Of a stretch of DNA of 18,871 nt, positions 7,410 through 13,912 are shown piece after piece. Positions within the stretch are counted from its first letter, which is position 1. Every line of letters starts with the position of its first letter. The translations under genes and the position numbers were made by a program. The stretch is from Chloroflexota bacterium. GTDB lineage: Bacteria; Chloroflexota; Dehalococcoidia; SM23-28-2; RBG-16-64-32. Below the pieces are notes generated by a model, which was not told where the DNA came from, made no database searches, and saw nothing but the letters and a program-made list of their open reading frames with translations. The stretch spans positions 1-18,871 of the forward strand of contig JADFKG010000023.1 in the NCBI GenBank assembly GCA_022565075.1, given 5' to 3'.

Positions 7410-8743
7410 TGGAGCAGGAGATCGGATTCTGCACCGCCGCTGATGACGTCAACATCGCCTACGCCACGCTGGGCAGAGGCCCCACGGTTGTATACGTGGC
7501 TGGCTGGCCCGGCAACCTTCAGAAGGAATGGGAGACCGACTTCGCACGTGAGTTCCTGACCTCGTTATCGCAGGGTGTGCGGCTGATCCGCTACGATATG
7601 CGAGGCTCCGGCCTTTCCGATCACGACGTGACGGACTTCTCGCCGGAGGCGCTGCAGCGGGATCTGGCTGCCGTCGTTGACCACCTCGAATTACAGGAGT
7701 TCGCTCTTCTCGCGCTCGGCTTCTTCGCCGGCCCGCTCGCGATCTCATACGCCGCGGCGAATCCGGCGCGCGTCACAGCACTCATTATTTCCAGCGGCTT
7801 TCTTCGTGGCGAGGACATCTTTCCACCCGAACAGGCCCGCGCGATCATCGAGTACATACGCACGTCGGGATTTCCCTCTGACATCACTCTGACCGAAGGC
7901 ACGGAGGAGCAGCACAGGGGTGCGGCACGCATTCTTAAGGACGCGGCGACAGGTGAAGTTCAGGCCCAGATCGCCGAACAGATGATGCGAGTGGACGTCA
8001 GCGACGTCGCCGCCACGATTGAGACGCCAACCCTGGTGATCCATGGCAGAGAAGATTCCGTCGTTCCGTTCACCAACGGTCGCCACCTGGCATCTCAGAT
8101 CCCAAAGGCGAAGTTCGTACCGCACGAGGACAATTCCGCAACGCCCTGGCGCAACGTCGACCTGATCGGGAACGAAATGAGAACGCTCATCGGCGTCGAA
8201 GCCGGCCAGACCGTCGCGGCTGCCGGCGACATCCACACGATCCTCTTTTCCGACGTGGAGGGCTCCACGGCTCTCACCGACCGCCTCGGCGACGCCAAGG
8301 CACGAGAGCTGCTTCGGGAGCACGAGCGCATCACACGCGACGCGCTCAAGGCGCACGGCGGGTCGGAGGTAAAGACGATGGGCGACGGCTTCATGGCCTC
8401 GTTTACGTCGGCTACACAGGGGCTGGAGTGCGCCATCGTTCTGCAGCGGGCGTTCGCAGAGCGCAACGAGTCGGCGGATGAAGCGATCAAGGTACGCATC
8501 GGCCTCAACGCTGGCGAGCCCATAGCGGAGGACGACCCGGGCGGACGCGGCGATCTCTTCGGGACAGCGGTGAACCTGGCGGCACGCATCGCGGCGAAGG
8601 CGGAGGGCGGAGAGATTCTGGTGGCGGACGTCGTGCGGCAGCTCGTCGCCGGCAAGGAGTTCCTCTTCAACGACCGCGGCGAGACGGAGCTGCGGGGGTT
8701 CGAGGACCCGGTGCGGGTTTATGAAGTGAGGTGGCAGAAATGA
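7409..8743 (+). CDS. alpha/beta-hydrolase-like domain fused to class III adenylate/guanylate cyclase
   Basis: The 444-residue product has an alpha/beta-hydrolase fold (about 1-262) and a class III nucleotidyl cyclase domain (about 273-444). The cyclase looks complete: metal-binding Asp282 in FSDVEGST and Asp326 in KTMGDGF, Lys322 in the adenine-selecting position, Asp382 in GDLFG, and Asn389/Arg393 in VNLAAR, which favours ATP to cAMP. The hydrolase half keeps the overall pattern (YDMRGSGLS at 62-70, HGREDSVVP at 212-220) but the nucleophile elbow reads GFFAG (104-108), with Phe106 where Ser is expected, and the usual His position in the FVP...PW segment is Ala244. It is therefore probably a ligand-sensing pseudo-hydrolase controlling the cyclase. 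The start at 7409 is chosen over GTG 7355 because GGGAGGGCGAG precedes it and the N-terminus then matches the family. It overlaps the thioesterase gene by 4 bases. Confidence 0.93.
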   Translation: MEQEIGFCTAADDVNIAYATLGRGPTVVYVAGWPGNLQKEWETDFAREFLTSLSQGVRLIRYDMRGSGLSDHDVTDFSPEALQRDLAAVVDHLELQEFALLALGFFAGPLAISYAAANPARVTALIISSGFLRGEDIFPPEQARAIIEYIRTSGFPSDITLTEGTEEQHRGAARILKDAATGEVQAQIAEQMMRVDVSDVAATIETPTLVIHGREDSVVPFTNGRHLASQIPKAKFVPHEDNSATPWRNVDLIGNEMRTLIGVEAGQTVAAAGDIHTILFSDVEGSTALTDRLGDAKARELLREHERITRDALKAHGGSEVKTMGDGFMASFTSATQGLECAIVLQRAFAERNESADEAIKVRIGLNAGEPIAEDDPGGRGDLFGTAVNLAARIAAKAEGGEILVADVVRQLVAGKEFLFNDRGETELRGFEDPVRVYEVRWQK

Positions 8744-9228
8744 CACAGCCATCGAGTCGCCTACCCGCATTCCAGGACGGGCTCAGAGACAACTACTGCT
8801 GGGGATGCGGCACCCTGAACGATGCCGGTCTCCATATCGAGAGCCGCTGGGACGGTGAGGAGTCGGTGTGCGTCTGGCAGGCTCCCGACGTCTACGCCGC
8901 CGGGCCACGACACGTTCTGAACGGCGGCATCATCGCCACGATCCTGGACTGCCACTCGGTCTGCACGGCGATTGCGAACGCCTACCGGGAGGAGGGGCGA
9001 GAGATGGGAACTGATCCCGACATCTGGTACGTCACTGGCTCTCTAAACGTCAAGTACCTGCGGCCTACGCCACTCGCGAGTCCCGTGACTCTAAGAGCCC
9101 GCGTCGTCGAGAGGGGTGAGCGCCGAACGACGATCGCTTGTTCGCTGTACTCAGACGAGGCCGAATGCGCACGCTCCGAGCTGGTGGCGGTACGCGTCGA
9201 CGCCGAGGCGTGGCGGGAAGGCGAGTGA
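8740..9228 (+). CDS. hotdog-fold (PaaI-like) thioesterase family protein
   Basis: A 162-residue hotdog protein, likely an acyl-CoA thioesterase. It has the N-terminal NYCWGCGTLNDAGLHI (18-33), typical of PaaI-like proteins with a Cys-x-x-Cys lead-in; the helix segment HVLNGGIIATILDCHSVCTA (58-77), in which Asp70 takes the place of the common catalytic acid; and strands LNVKYLRPTPLASPVTLRARVV typical of the fold (split here only by length). ATG 8740 overlaps the cyclase stop (ATGA), with GAGGTGG about 7 bases upstream, so translation is probably coupled. Its stop overlaps a 26-codon ORF. The pairing with a cyclase whose sensor domain resembles a hydrolase suggests both respond to the same class of ester or thioester, but that is inference. 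The substrate is unknown. Confidence 0.88.
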   Translation: MTQPSSRLPAFQDGLRDNYCWGCGTLNDAGLHIESRWDGEESVCVWQAPDVYAAGPRHVLNGGIIATILDCHSVCTAIANAYREEGREMGTDPDIWYVTGSLNVKYLRPTPLASPVTLRARVVERGERRTTIACSLYSDEAECARSELVAVRVDAEAWREGE

Positions 9229-9308
9229 TGGCGCTCTACGAGGTCCTCGTCTCGAGCGTGATACGGGAACTCGCCATCGGCAAGAACGAAGTCCGCCGGC
9301 GGGAGTAA
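9228..9308 (+). CDS. 26-aa ORF coupled to the thioesterase gene (tentative)
   Basis: ATG 9228 overlaps the thioesterase TGA (TGATG) and is preceded by GGGAAGGCGAG, a good ribosome-binding site. The product begins MALYEVLVSSVIRELAIG and ends in a basic KNEVRRRE tail; it could form one amphipathic helix. No family is recognised. Its last codons form part of a hairpin placed between the two convergent transcription units, so the ORF may be incidental or the remnant of a longer gene. Confidence 0.35.
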   Translation: MALYEVLVSSVIRELAIGKNEVRRRE

Positions 9309-9327
9309 TCGCTTACTACTAGCCGCC
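9298..9327. terminator. hairpin at the convergent junction, possible bidirectional terminator
   Basis: GGCGG (9298-9302) pairs with CCGCC (9323-9327), and inside it AGTAA (9304-9308) pairs with TTACT (9313-9317) around the loop tcgc. The stem has a bulge of about 5 bases on one side. It lies exactly between the last plus-strand ORF and the stop of the minus-strand pgpH gene. There is no T-tract on either side, so intrinsic termination is uncertain. Confidence 0.35.
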
Positions 9328-9329
9328 GC

Positions 9330-10994
9330 CTAGGCCGGGGGCATTTCCATCGGGTCGGCCGGCGGCTTCATGAACGCCACATTCGCCGCGCTGCCGGCGG
9401 CCTGCATCTCGCCGGCGGTCGGCTCGGGGTACTCGATGCGCTCGTGGTAGATGCCTCGCAGCGTCGCCTTGAACGATTCGGCGATCACCTTAAGGTCGCG
9501 CATCGTCAAGTCGGACTCGTCCAGCTGGCCCTCGTTGAAGCGCTCCCGGATCACGCCGTCCACCAGTTCGTCGATGCGCTCGTGCGAGCGGTCTTTGCTG
9601 GAGCGGACGACGGCCTCGACGGAATCGGCGAGCATGACGATGGCCGTCTCTTTCGTCTGCGGCTTCGGGCCCGGATAGCGGAACTTCTCCGCATCGGCGT
9701 TCGGGTCCTCGAGCGCCGCCTTGCGGTAGAAGTACGTAACGAGGCGCGTGCCGTGGTGCTCAGGGATGAACGCGCGCACCTTCGACGGGATGCGGTGCTT
9801 GCCGGTGATGCGCAGGCCCGCGCGCACGTGCTCGGTGACCATCTTGGCGCTGGCGGCGGGATCGAGGCGGTCGTGCGGGTTCTCGCCGCCCATCTGGTTC
9901 TCGATGTAGTAGCCCGGCTTGGCGATCTTGCCGATGTCGTGAAAGTAGCAGCCGACCCGCACGAGGAGGGCATCGGCGCCGGTGAGGTCCGCGGCGCGCT
10001 CCGCCAGGTTGCCGACGATGACGCTGTGGTGGAACGTACCGGGCGCCTTCTCCTGGAGCTCGCGCAAGAGCGGGTGGCTGAGCTGCGCCAGCTCCATCAA
10101 CTGAACGCGCGTCGCCACACCGAAGACGGCGCCCAGGACGTAAGCGCCGCCCATCGTGATGACGACCGATCCGACGCCGGCAACGAGGCCTGCGCCGAGA
10201 ATCCAGACGAGGTCGATGCCGTCCTTGTTCGGTAAAAGCAGCCAGAAGGTGAATAGTGTGACGATCGTCATGAGGCCGACCCCGGCGCCGGCCGAGGCGT
10301 AGTTGTTCATGCGCTCGGCGTTGCGGACGGCGAAGACGCCGACGAAGCCCGTGAGCAGAAGAGTCGTCACCATCTGCAGCGATTCCAGCGGGCCGGTGGA
10401 GAGGGACTGGCGAGCGTCGGGCATGTAGAAGCCGGCGAAGGTGGCGACGACCGCCAGCAGCGCCGCCGTGAAGAGGGCAAGCCCGGCGTCGAGCAAGGCC
10501 GCGATCAGCATCGGCGCCGCGGCGATCGGCAGCATGTAGGCCAGGTAGAGCCGGTCGCCATCCGGCAGCGCCTGGGAGAAGAAGACCTTGGCGCCGGCGA
10601 CCCAGAGCACGACCAGCAGACCGTACATGACGAGACGCCGGTTGGTGTTCACCTCGGGCGGTTGGAAGAGGTAGAGGTAGAGTCCGGTAAAGGCGCCCGC
10701 CAGCACGGCGATGAGCAGGCCGGAGAAGATTTCGCCGAAGCCGATGTCGTTGTCCAGCAGGCCAGCGCCCTTGATCTGGGAGAGGCCCGCCCGCGTCACG
10801 ATCTCGCCCTCGCGAACGATCGTCTCGCCGTCAGCCTCGAACGACGTGAACGACACGTCGCCGACGTCCAGCGGTGTCTCGCCCGGAAGCACCGGAATGA
10901 GGACGACGGCGAGCGCCACCCCGATGGCCAGCGCCAGGGCGAACGCCTGGAACGCGGAGGTTGCTGTGTGCGCCTTGCTGGCTCTCATTGGCAT
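9330..10994 (-). CDS. pgpH: 7TM-type HD phosphohydrolase (PgpH-like c-di-AMP phosphodiesterase) with short ectodomain
   Basis: A membrane HD hydrolase of the 7TMR-HD family, whose characterised members (PgpH) hydrolyse c-di-AMP to pApA. N-terminal helix at 15-37; a short extracytoplasmic piece at 40-88 with ADGETIVREGEIVTRAGL, recognisable as the membrane-proximal end of the family ectodomain; then about six to seven helices between 89 and 297; then the cytosolic HD domain with GTFHHSVIVGNLAERAAD (319-336), GCYFHDIGKIAKP (348-360, His352/Asp353), PEHHGT (411-416) and MLADSVEA (454-461, Asp457). These are the expected metal ligands. At 554 residues it is shorter than the usual about 700, because most of the ectodomain is missing. 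It is downstream of rpsU and yqeY, an arrangement also seen around yqfF in Firmicutes. The start has a poor Shine-Dalgarno; ATG at 10988 is an alternative. Confidence 0.92.
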   Translation of the reverse strand: MPMRASKAHTATSAFQAFALALAIGVALAVVLIPVLPGETPLDVGDVSFTSFEADGETIVREGEIVTRAGLSQIKGAGLLDNDIGFGEIFSGLLIAVLAGAFTGLYLYLFQPPEVNTNRRLVMYGLLVVLWVAGAKVFFSQALPDGDRLYLAYMLPIAAAPMLIAALLDAGLALFTAALLAVVATFAGFYMPDARQSLSTGPLESLQMVTTLLLTGFVGVFAVRNAERMNNYASAGAGVGLMTIVTLFTFWLLLPNKDGIDLVWILGAGLVAGVGSVVITMGGAYVLGAVFGVATRVQLMELAQLSHPLLRELQEKAPGTFHHSVIVGNLAERAADLTGADALLVRVGCYFHDIGKIAKPGYYIENQMGGENPHDRLDPAASAKMVTEHVRAGLRITGKHRIPSKVRAFIPEHHGTRLVTYFYRKAALEDPNADAEKFRYPGPKPQTKETAIVMLADSVEAVVRSSKDRSHERIDELVDGVIRERFNEGQLDESDLTMRDLKVIAESFKATLRGIYHERIEYPEPTAGEMQAAGSAANVAFMKPPADPMEMPPA

Positions 10995-11072
10995 TTCTGC
11001 TTATGCGAATTGGGGCGCGATTATGATAACAGAGGTTTCACTTGGTTAAACGCCGAAGTGGCAGATGTGATG

Positions 11073-11528
11073 CTACAGCGCCGACAGTTGTTGGGTGACG
11101 ACGTCGTTGATGTCGCGGCCCTCGGCGCGACCCGCCAGGCGGGGCATGATCGCCTTCATCACTTTGCCCTTGTCCTGAAGCCCGGTGGCGCCGATCTCGT
11201 CGATCACCTTGCGCGCCTCGGCCTCGATCTCCTCGCGGCCGGCCTGCTCCGGCATGTAGGCCCGCAGGATCTGCAGCTCAGCCGCCTCTTTCTGCGCAAG
11301 GTCTTCCCGGCCGGCCTTCTCGAACTCCTCGATGCTGTCCCGGCGCTGCTTGACCTGCCTGGCGACCACCTTGAGCACTTCGTCGTCGCCCAGCTCGCGC
11401 CGCTCGGCGCCGGCCACTTCTTCCGTGCTGATCGCGGACATGAGCATACGGATCGTGGACTTTCGGGTATCGTCACCCTGGCGAAGGGCGTCTGCGAGGT
11501 CGTTCGCCAACTGCTCTTTGAGCGACAT
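11073..11528 (-). CDS. yqeY: GatB/YqeY-family protein
   Basis: 151-residue YqeY protein, related to the C-terminal tail domain of the GatB amidotransferase subunit. It opens MSLKEQLANDLADAL, followed by TIRMLMSAI, KQRRDSIEEFEKAGR, EAAELQILRAYMPEQ and DKGKVMKAIMPRLAGRAEG, which is the standard family signature through to the C-terminus. I take ATG 11528 rather than the in-frame TTG 11537, because the family begins MSL. Shine-Dalgarno evidence is weak for both. It lies 48 bases after rpsU and 78 bases before pgpH on the same strand, the conserved rpsU-yqeY pairing of many bacteria. The molecular role is unproven; a tRNA-amidotransferase-like or tRNA-binding function has been suggested from homology. 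Confidence 0.93.
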   Translation of the reverse strand: MSLKEQLANDLADALRQGDDTRKSTIRMLMSAISTEEVAGAERRELGDDEVLKVVARQVKQRRDSIEEFEKAGREDLAQKEAAELQILRAYMPEQAGREEIEAEARKVIDEIGATGLQDKGKVMKAIMPRLAGRAEGRDINDVVTQQLSAL

Positions 11529-11576
11529 GAGCGTCAAGTGTGATTCTGGTAAGGAGGATCGTGCGAGTTCAGAGGC

Positions 11577-11768
11577 TTAGCCGCGCTGGGCGTTCTTCAT
11601 GGTCTTGCGGCGCTTGGCGGCGGCCTTCTTCTTGCGTATGACGCTCGGCGGCTCGAAGTGTGCGCGGCGGCGGGCCTCGGCCAGGATGCCGCTCTGCTGA
11701 ACCATCTTGTTGAACTTCTTCAACGAGTGATCAAAATTGTCGCGACTCGTGATGATGACTTCAGGCAA
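11577..11768 (-). CDS. rpsU: 30S ribosomal protein bS21
   Basis: 63-residue bS21: PEVIITSRDNFDHSLKKFNK, QQSGILAEARRRAHFEPPS, then the basic tail RKKKAAAKRRKTMKNAQRG, standard for the family. bS21 sits on the 30S platform near the 3' end of 16S rRNA and affects initiation. The start is TTG at 11768: GAGGAGGA lies 9 bases upstream and the translated N-terminus then begins like other bS21 proteins. The longer frame from 11843 would be non-homologous and would run through the promoter. A strong sigma-70 promoter with a leader of about 39 bases precedes it. A CCTCCTTA sequence 17-26 bases downstream of the stop in the mRNA could pair with this ribosome-binding site. Confidence 0.96.
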   Translation of the reverse strand: MPEVIITSRDNFDHSLKKFNKMVQQSGILAEARRRAHFEPPSVIRKKKAAAKRRKTMKNAQRG

Positions 11769-11813
11769 GAATGATTCCTCCTCGGATCGAGATTTATACA
11801 GGAAACCGCTTAG

Positions 11814-11843
11814 ATTGTAGGTTTTTTCACGCGAAAGTGTCAA
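11814..11843 (-). promoter_or_regulatory. strong sigma-70-type promoter of rpsU-yqeY-pgpH
   Basis: Minus strand: TTGACA (11838-11843), 18-bp spacer containing an A6 run, TACAAT (11814-11819). The TSS is predicted near 11807, giving a leader of about 39 bases that includes the GAGGAGGA ribosome-binding site of rpsU. A perfect -35 and five-of-six -10 make this the best promoter in the window. Confidence 0.75.
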
Positions 11844-11885
11844 GGTTCAGCCGTCACGGCCCCTCATCGCCCGACAGTGTCACGC

Positions 11886-11900
11886 AAACGGGCCGCCCGT
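11886..11900 (-). terminator. weak candidate terminator of the desulforedoxin-like pair
   Basis: On the minus strand ACGGG-cgg-CCCGT (11888-11900) forms a 5-bp stem with a three-base loop followed by TTTG. It lies 36 bases after the second desulforedoxin-like gene and before the rpsU promoter. The stem is short and the T-run minimal. Confidence 0.3.
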
Positions 11901-11935
11901 GCGGACAGCCCACCGCTCTTAACGTTTACCTGATG

Positions 11936-12079
11936 CTAGTCGGCCGAGGGGAGCACCTTCGGCTGCAATAGCTCCATCGCCTTGTCGCAGCACTGGATCT
12001 CGCCGTCCCCCGCCTTGATGCAGAGCACCTCACTGTTGCAGGTCTCGCACTGGAATCGCTTGCCAAGTTGGTTCGCCAC
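11936..12079 (-). CDS. desulforedoxin-like small protein, copy 2 (47 aa)
   Basis: Minus-strand ORF from GTG 12079, with GCGGAGG 7 bases upstream. The product opens MANQLGKRFQCETCNSEV, has the desulforedoxin pattern Cys11-x-x-Cys14 and a Cys30-Cys31 pair (EIQCCDKAME), and a longer tail QPKVLPSAD. Desulforedoxin (Dx) domains bind one iron through these four Cys and transfer electrons, alone or as the N-terminal domain of class I superoxide reductases; the same knuckle can hold zinc. Unlike copy 1 it has a fifth Cys at position 20 and lacks the Gly that commonly follows the CC pair. Fourteen bases separate it from copy 1, so they form an operon. Too short for most gene callers. Confidence 0.8.
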   Translation of the reverse strand: MANQLGKRFQCETCNSEVLCIKAGDGEIQCCDKAMELLQPKVLPSAD

Positions 12080-12093
12080 GGTTCAACCTCCGC

Positions 12094-12213
12094 CTATTGC
12101 TTCTGCTGCATCGTCTCGCCGCAACAGACGAGCTCGCCTTCGCCACCCTTGGTGACGATCATCTCCGAATTGCACTTCGCGCACAGATACCGCTTGCCGA
12201 CTTGATTTGCCAC
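12094..12213 (-). CDS. desulforedoxin-like small protein, copy 1 (39 aa)
   Basis: Minus-strand ORF from GTG 12213 encoding MANQVGKRYLCAKCNSEM, then VTKGGEGELVCCGETM and a Gln/Lys tail. It has the complete desulforedoxin pattern: Cys11-x-x-Cys14, a central glycine-rich turn, and Cys30-Cys31-Gly, at about the natural length of free-standing desulforedoxin (36-40 residues). It probably binds Fe(SCys)4 and works in electron transfer or oxidative-stress defence in the cytosol; a zinc-ribbon structural role cannot be excluded. A strong promoter lies 44-73 bases upstream. It is paralogous to copy 2 (same MANQxGKR start and Cys spacing). No superoxide reductase or rubredoxin partner gene is in this window. 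Confidence 0.85.
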   Translation of the reverse strand: MANQVGKRYLCAKCNSEMIVTKGGEGELVCCGETMQQKQ

Positions 12214-12256
12214 TTTTAGATTAACGCTCCGTTCGAGTTCAGTCGTTCGGCTTCAA

Positions 12257-12286
12257 AATATAGCCCAACTCCACGAAAACCGTCAA
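12257..12286 (-). promoter_or_regulatory. promoter of the desulforedoxin-like operon
   Basis: Minus strand: TTGACG (12281-12286), 18-bp spacer, TATATT (12257-12262). The TSS is expected near 12250, a leader of about 37 bases before GTG 12213. Both boxes match five of six consensus positions. The spacing equals that of the rpsU promoter. Confidence 0.7.
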
Positions 12287-12300
12287 ACCCGGCGAAGCCG
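12285..12300 (-). terminator. weak candidate terminator after the thiolase-like gene
   Basis: Just after the stop at 12302 the minus strand reads CGGC-ttc-GCCG (12290-12300) followed by GGTTTG. The stem is only four G:C pairs with a short T-run, and it abuts the -35 box of the desulforedoxin promoter. It is suggestive at best. Confidence 0.3.
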
Positions 12301-12301
12301 C

Positions 12302-13816
12302 TCAGGCCGGCTCGAAGACGTTGCGCTTCGTCGCCGAGTCATGCCTTACGCTGCCCTTCCGGCCGACGAACTCTTCCCGCGTCATCGACCACATCAGGTC
12401 TCGGTCCGCGGGCGTGTTGGCGATAAAGCGCTCGCCGCCGGCCAGCCGGCCGATGACGATTGTCTGCTCGGGCTCGCCCTCCTGACCGAAGGCGACGCTG
12501 TAAGCCTCGACTGTGGCGTCGCCAGCCGGCTCCGGCGCCTGGGGCGGTGTGTCCATCGCATCGAGAGCGGCCTGATCCACCTGCGGATCGGTTCGCTGCC
12601 ATTCTCCGCCCGGTGGCTGTGCGCTGTATACGCCGACCGAGTGCTTGGTGGCGAACCAGCCGAGGCCGGTGACGAGGGCCCGCGCGTCCGGGCGTTCCCG
12701 CAAGCGCTCGACGGCCGTGGCGATCGAGTGGCTGACGTAGTTGTTGCCGGGGCCGCCGGCGTACGGGAGGCCACCTGTCAGCGTTAGCGGACGCGGATCG
12801 TCCGCACTGAGGCCGAGCGCGCCGAGCGCCAGTTGGACGGCCGCCGGAAAGCAGGAGTAGAGGTCGAACATGTCGATCTCGTCGACGCTCGTGCGGGCCA
12901 TTCCCAACGCCCGTGTCGTGGCGGCCCGGATCGCCGGCGAGCCATGATAGTCCGCCCGGTCGCTGACGAACCACTTGTCGTCGGCGTCACCGCAGCCGTG
13001 CAGGTAGACCCACTTCTCTTCCGGGACGCCCATCTCCCGCGCCGTTTCACTGCCGGTCAGGAGCAGCGCGGCACCCTGGTCCACCTGCATGATGGCGTTC
13101 ATCAGCTTGGGATACGGGAAGGCCACCCAGCGGTTGTCCGGGCGCACGGTGGCGATCTCTTCCGCCGTACGCTTCTGGGGGAACCAGGCGTAGGGGTTAG
13201 CCGCAGCGACTTCAGTAAAGCGAGCACAGAGGCTGCCCAGGTACGCCTGATGCTCCTCGATCGTGCGCCCGGCGTACGCCCGTATGGCGTTCTCGAAGAG
13301 CGGGTAAACACGCGTCGGCAGCACCGCCCCGTGGCGCCCCTCGACGTCCGAGAAGCCAAGCCGCGTGTCGCCGAGGATTCGCTCAGGCGTGCCGCGAACC
13401 TCCCAGGGAAGGCGCGCGCCTTCCTTTAGCGCCAGGCGTCTCGTGTGCATCGCCTCAGCGCCGACGATCAGAGCGACGCGCGTACGGCCGGCGACGATCG
13501 CCTCGGCCGTCTCGTTGACCAGCCGCTGCGGAGTCTCGCCTCCGATCGCGGAGTAGAGTGTGTGCGCCGGTTCGGCGCCGATCCGCGACGCCAGCAGTCC
13601 GGGGGCGTCGGGATAGGGCCAGCTGATGACGTTCACGACCTGCAGCGAGTCGATCCGCGAGAGCAGGCCGCCGCCGGCATCGTCGTCGGCCAGACGCGCA
13701 GCCTGCGCCATCAGCTCGACAGGCTCGATAGAGTCGTCGGTAGTCTGCGCGCGGTTAGTCACCTGGCCAACGCCGACGATGACGGGGTATCCGGCAGATC
13801 CGCGGGAGTTGCTCAT
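12302..13816 (-). CDS. thiolase-superfamily protein (acetyl-CoA acetyltransferase-like), probably not a classical thiolase
   Basis: 504 residues with a thiolase N-terminal half (PVIVGVGQVTNRAQ at 11-24, SLQVVNVISWPYPD at 57-70, RVALIVGAEAMHTRR at 113-127) and C-terminal half (DEIDMFDLYSCFPAAVQLAL at 312-331, LTGGLPYAGGPGNNYV at 346-361, TGLGWFATKHSVGVY at 383-397), then an extra C-terminal domain of about 100 residues that looks beta-rich (TVEAYSVAF, EQTIVIGRLA). This matches the long thiolase-like proteins common in actinobacteria and Chloroflexota. The classical residues are not where expected: no Cys in the VGAEAMH segment, GGPGNN in place of the GHP His motif, and KHS in place of the C-terminal CxG. 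It may bind or act on CoA esters in another way. No Shine-Dalgarno is seen. It is a single-gene unit between two divergent or separate promoters. Confidence 0.85.
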   Translation of the reverse strand: MSNSRGSAGYPVIVGVGQVTNRAQTTDDSIEPVELMAQAARLADDDAGGGLLSRIDSLQVVNVISWPYPDAPGLLASRIGAEPAHTLYSAIGGETPQRLVNETAEAIVAGRTRVALIVGAEAMHTRRLALKEGARLPWEVRGTPERILGDTRLGFSDVEGRHGAVLPTRVYPLFENAIRAYAGRTIEEHQAYLGSLCARFTEVAAANPYAWFPQKRTAEEIATVRPDNRWVAFPYPKLMNAIMQVDQGAALLLTGSETAREMGVPEEKWVYLHGCGDADDKWFVSDRADYHGSPAIRAATTRALGMARTSVDEIDMFDLYSCFPAAVQLALGALGLSADDPRPLTLTGGLPYAGGPGNNYVSHSIATAVERLRERPDARALVTGLGWFATKHSVGVYSAQPPGGEWQRTDPQVDQAALDAMDTPPQAPEPAGDATVEAYSVAFGQEGEPEQTIVIGRLAGGERFIANTPADRDLMWSMTREEFVGRKGSVRHDSATKRNVFEPA

Positions 13817-13912
13817 GCGGGCGTCAACTTAGGCAGACCGGCGGCGCTCGGTCAAGCGCGTATGCCGCCCGTCATCAGGGAACAAAGCCAGGCTGCTCTA
13901 CGTTGTTGAAGT

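Noticed and set aside
7745..8770. 341-codon minus-strand ORF opposite the cyclase fusion
   Set aside because: It spans two real plus-strand genes including their overlap and shows no motif; a shadow of codon bias.
9444..10235. 263-codon plus-strand ORF opposite pgpH
   Set aside because: Antisense to the HD domain, with alternating Asp/Val/Arg composition only.
11769..11843. N-terminal extension of bS21 to 11843
   Set aside because: It would run through the -10 and -35 boxes and the Shine-Dalgarno site; bS21 homologues begin at the PEVII segment.
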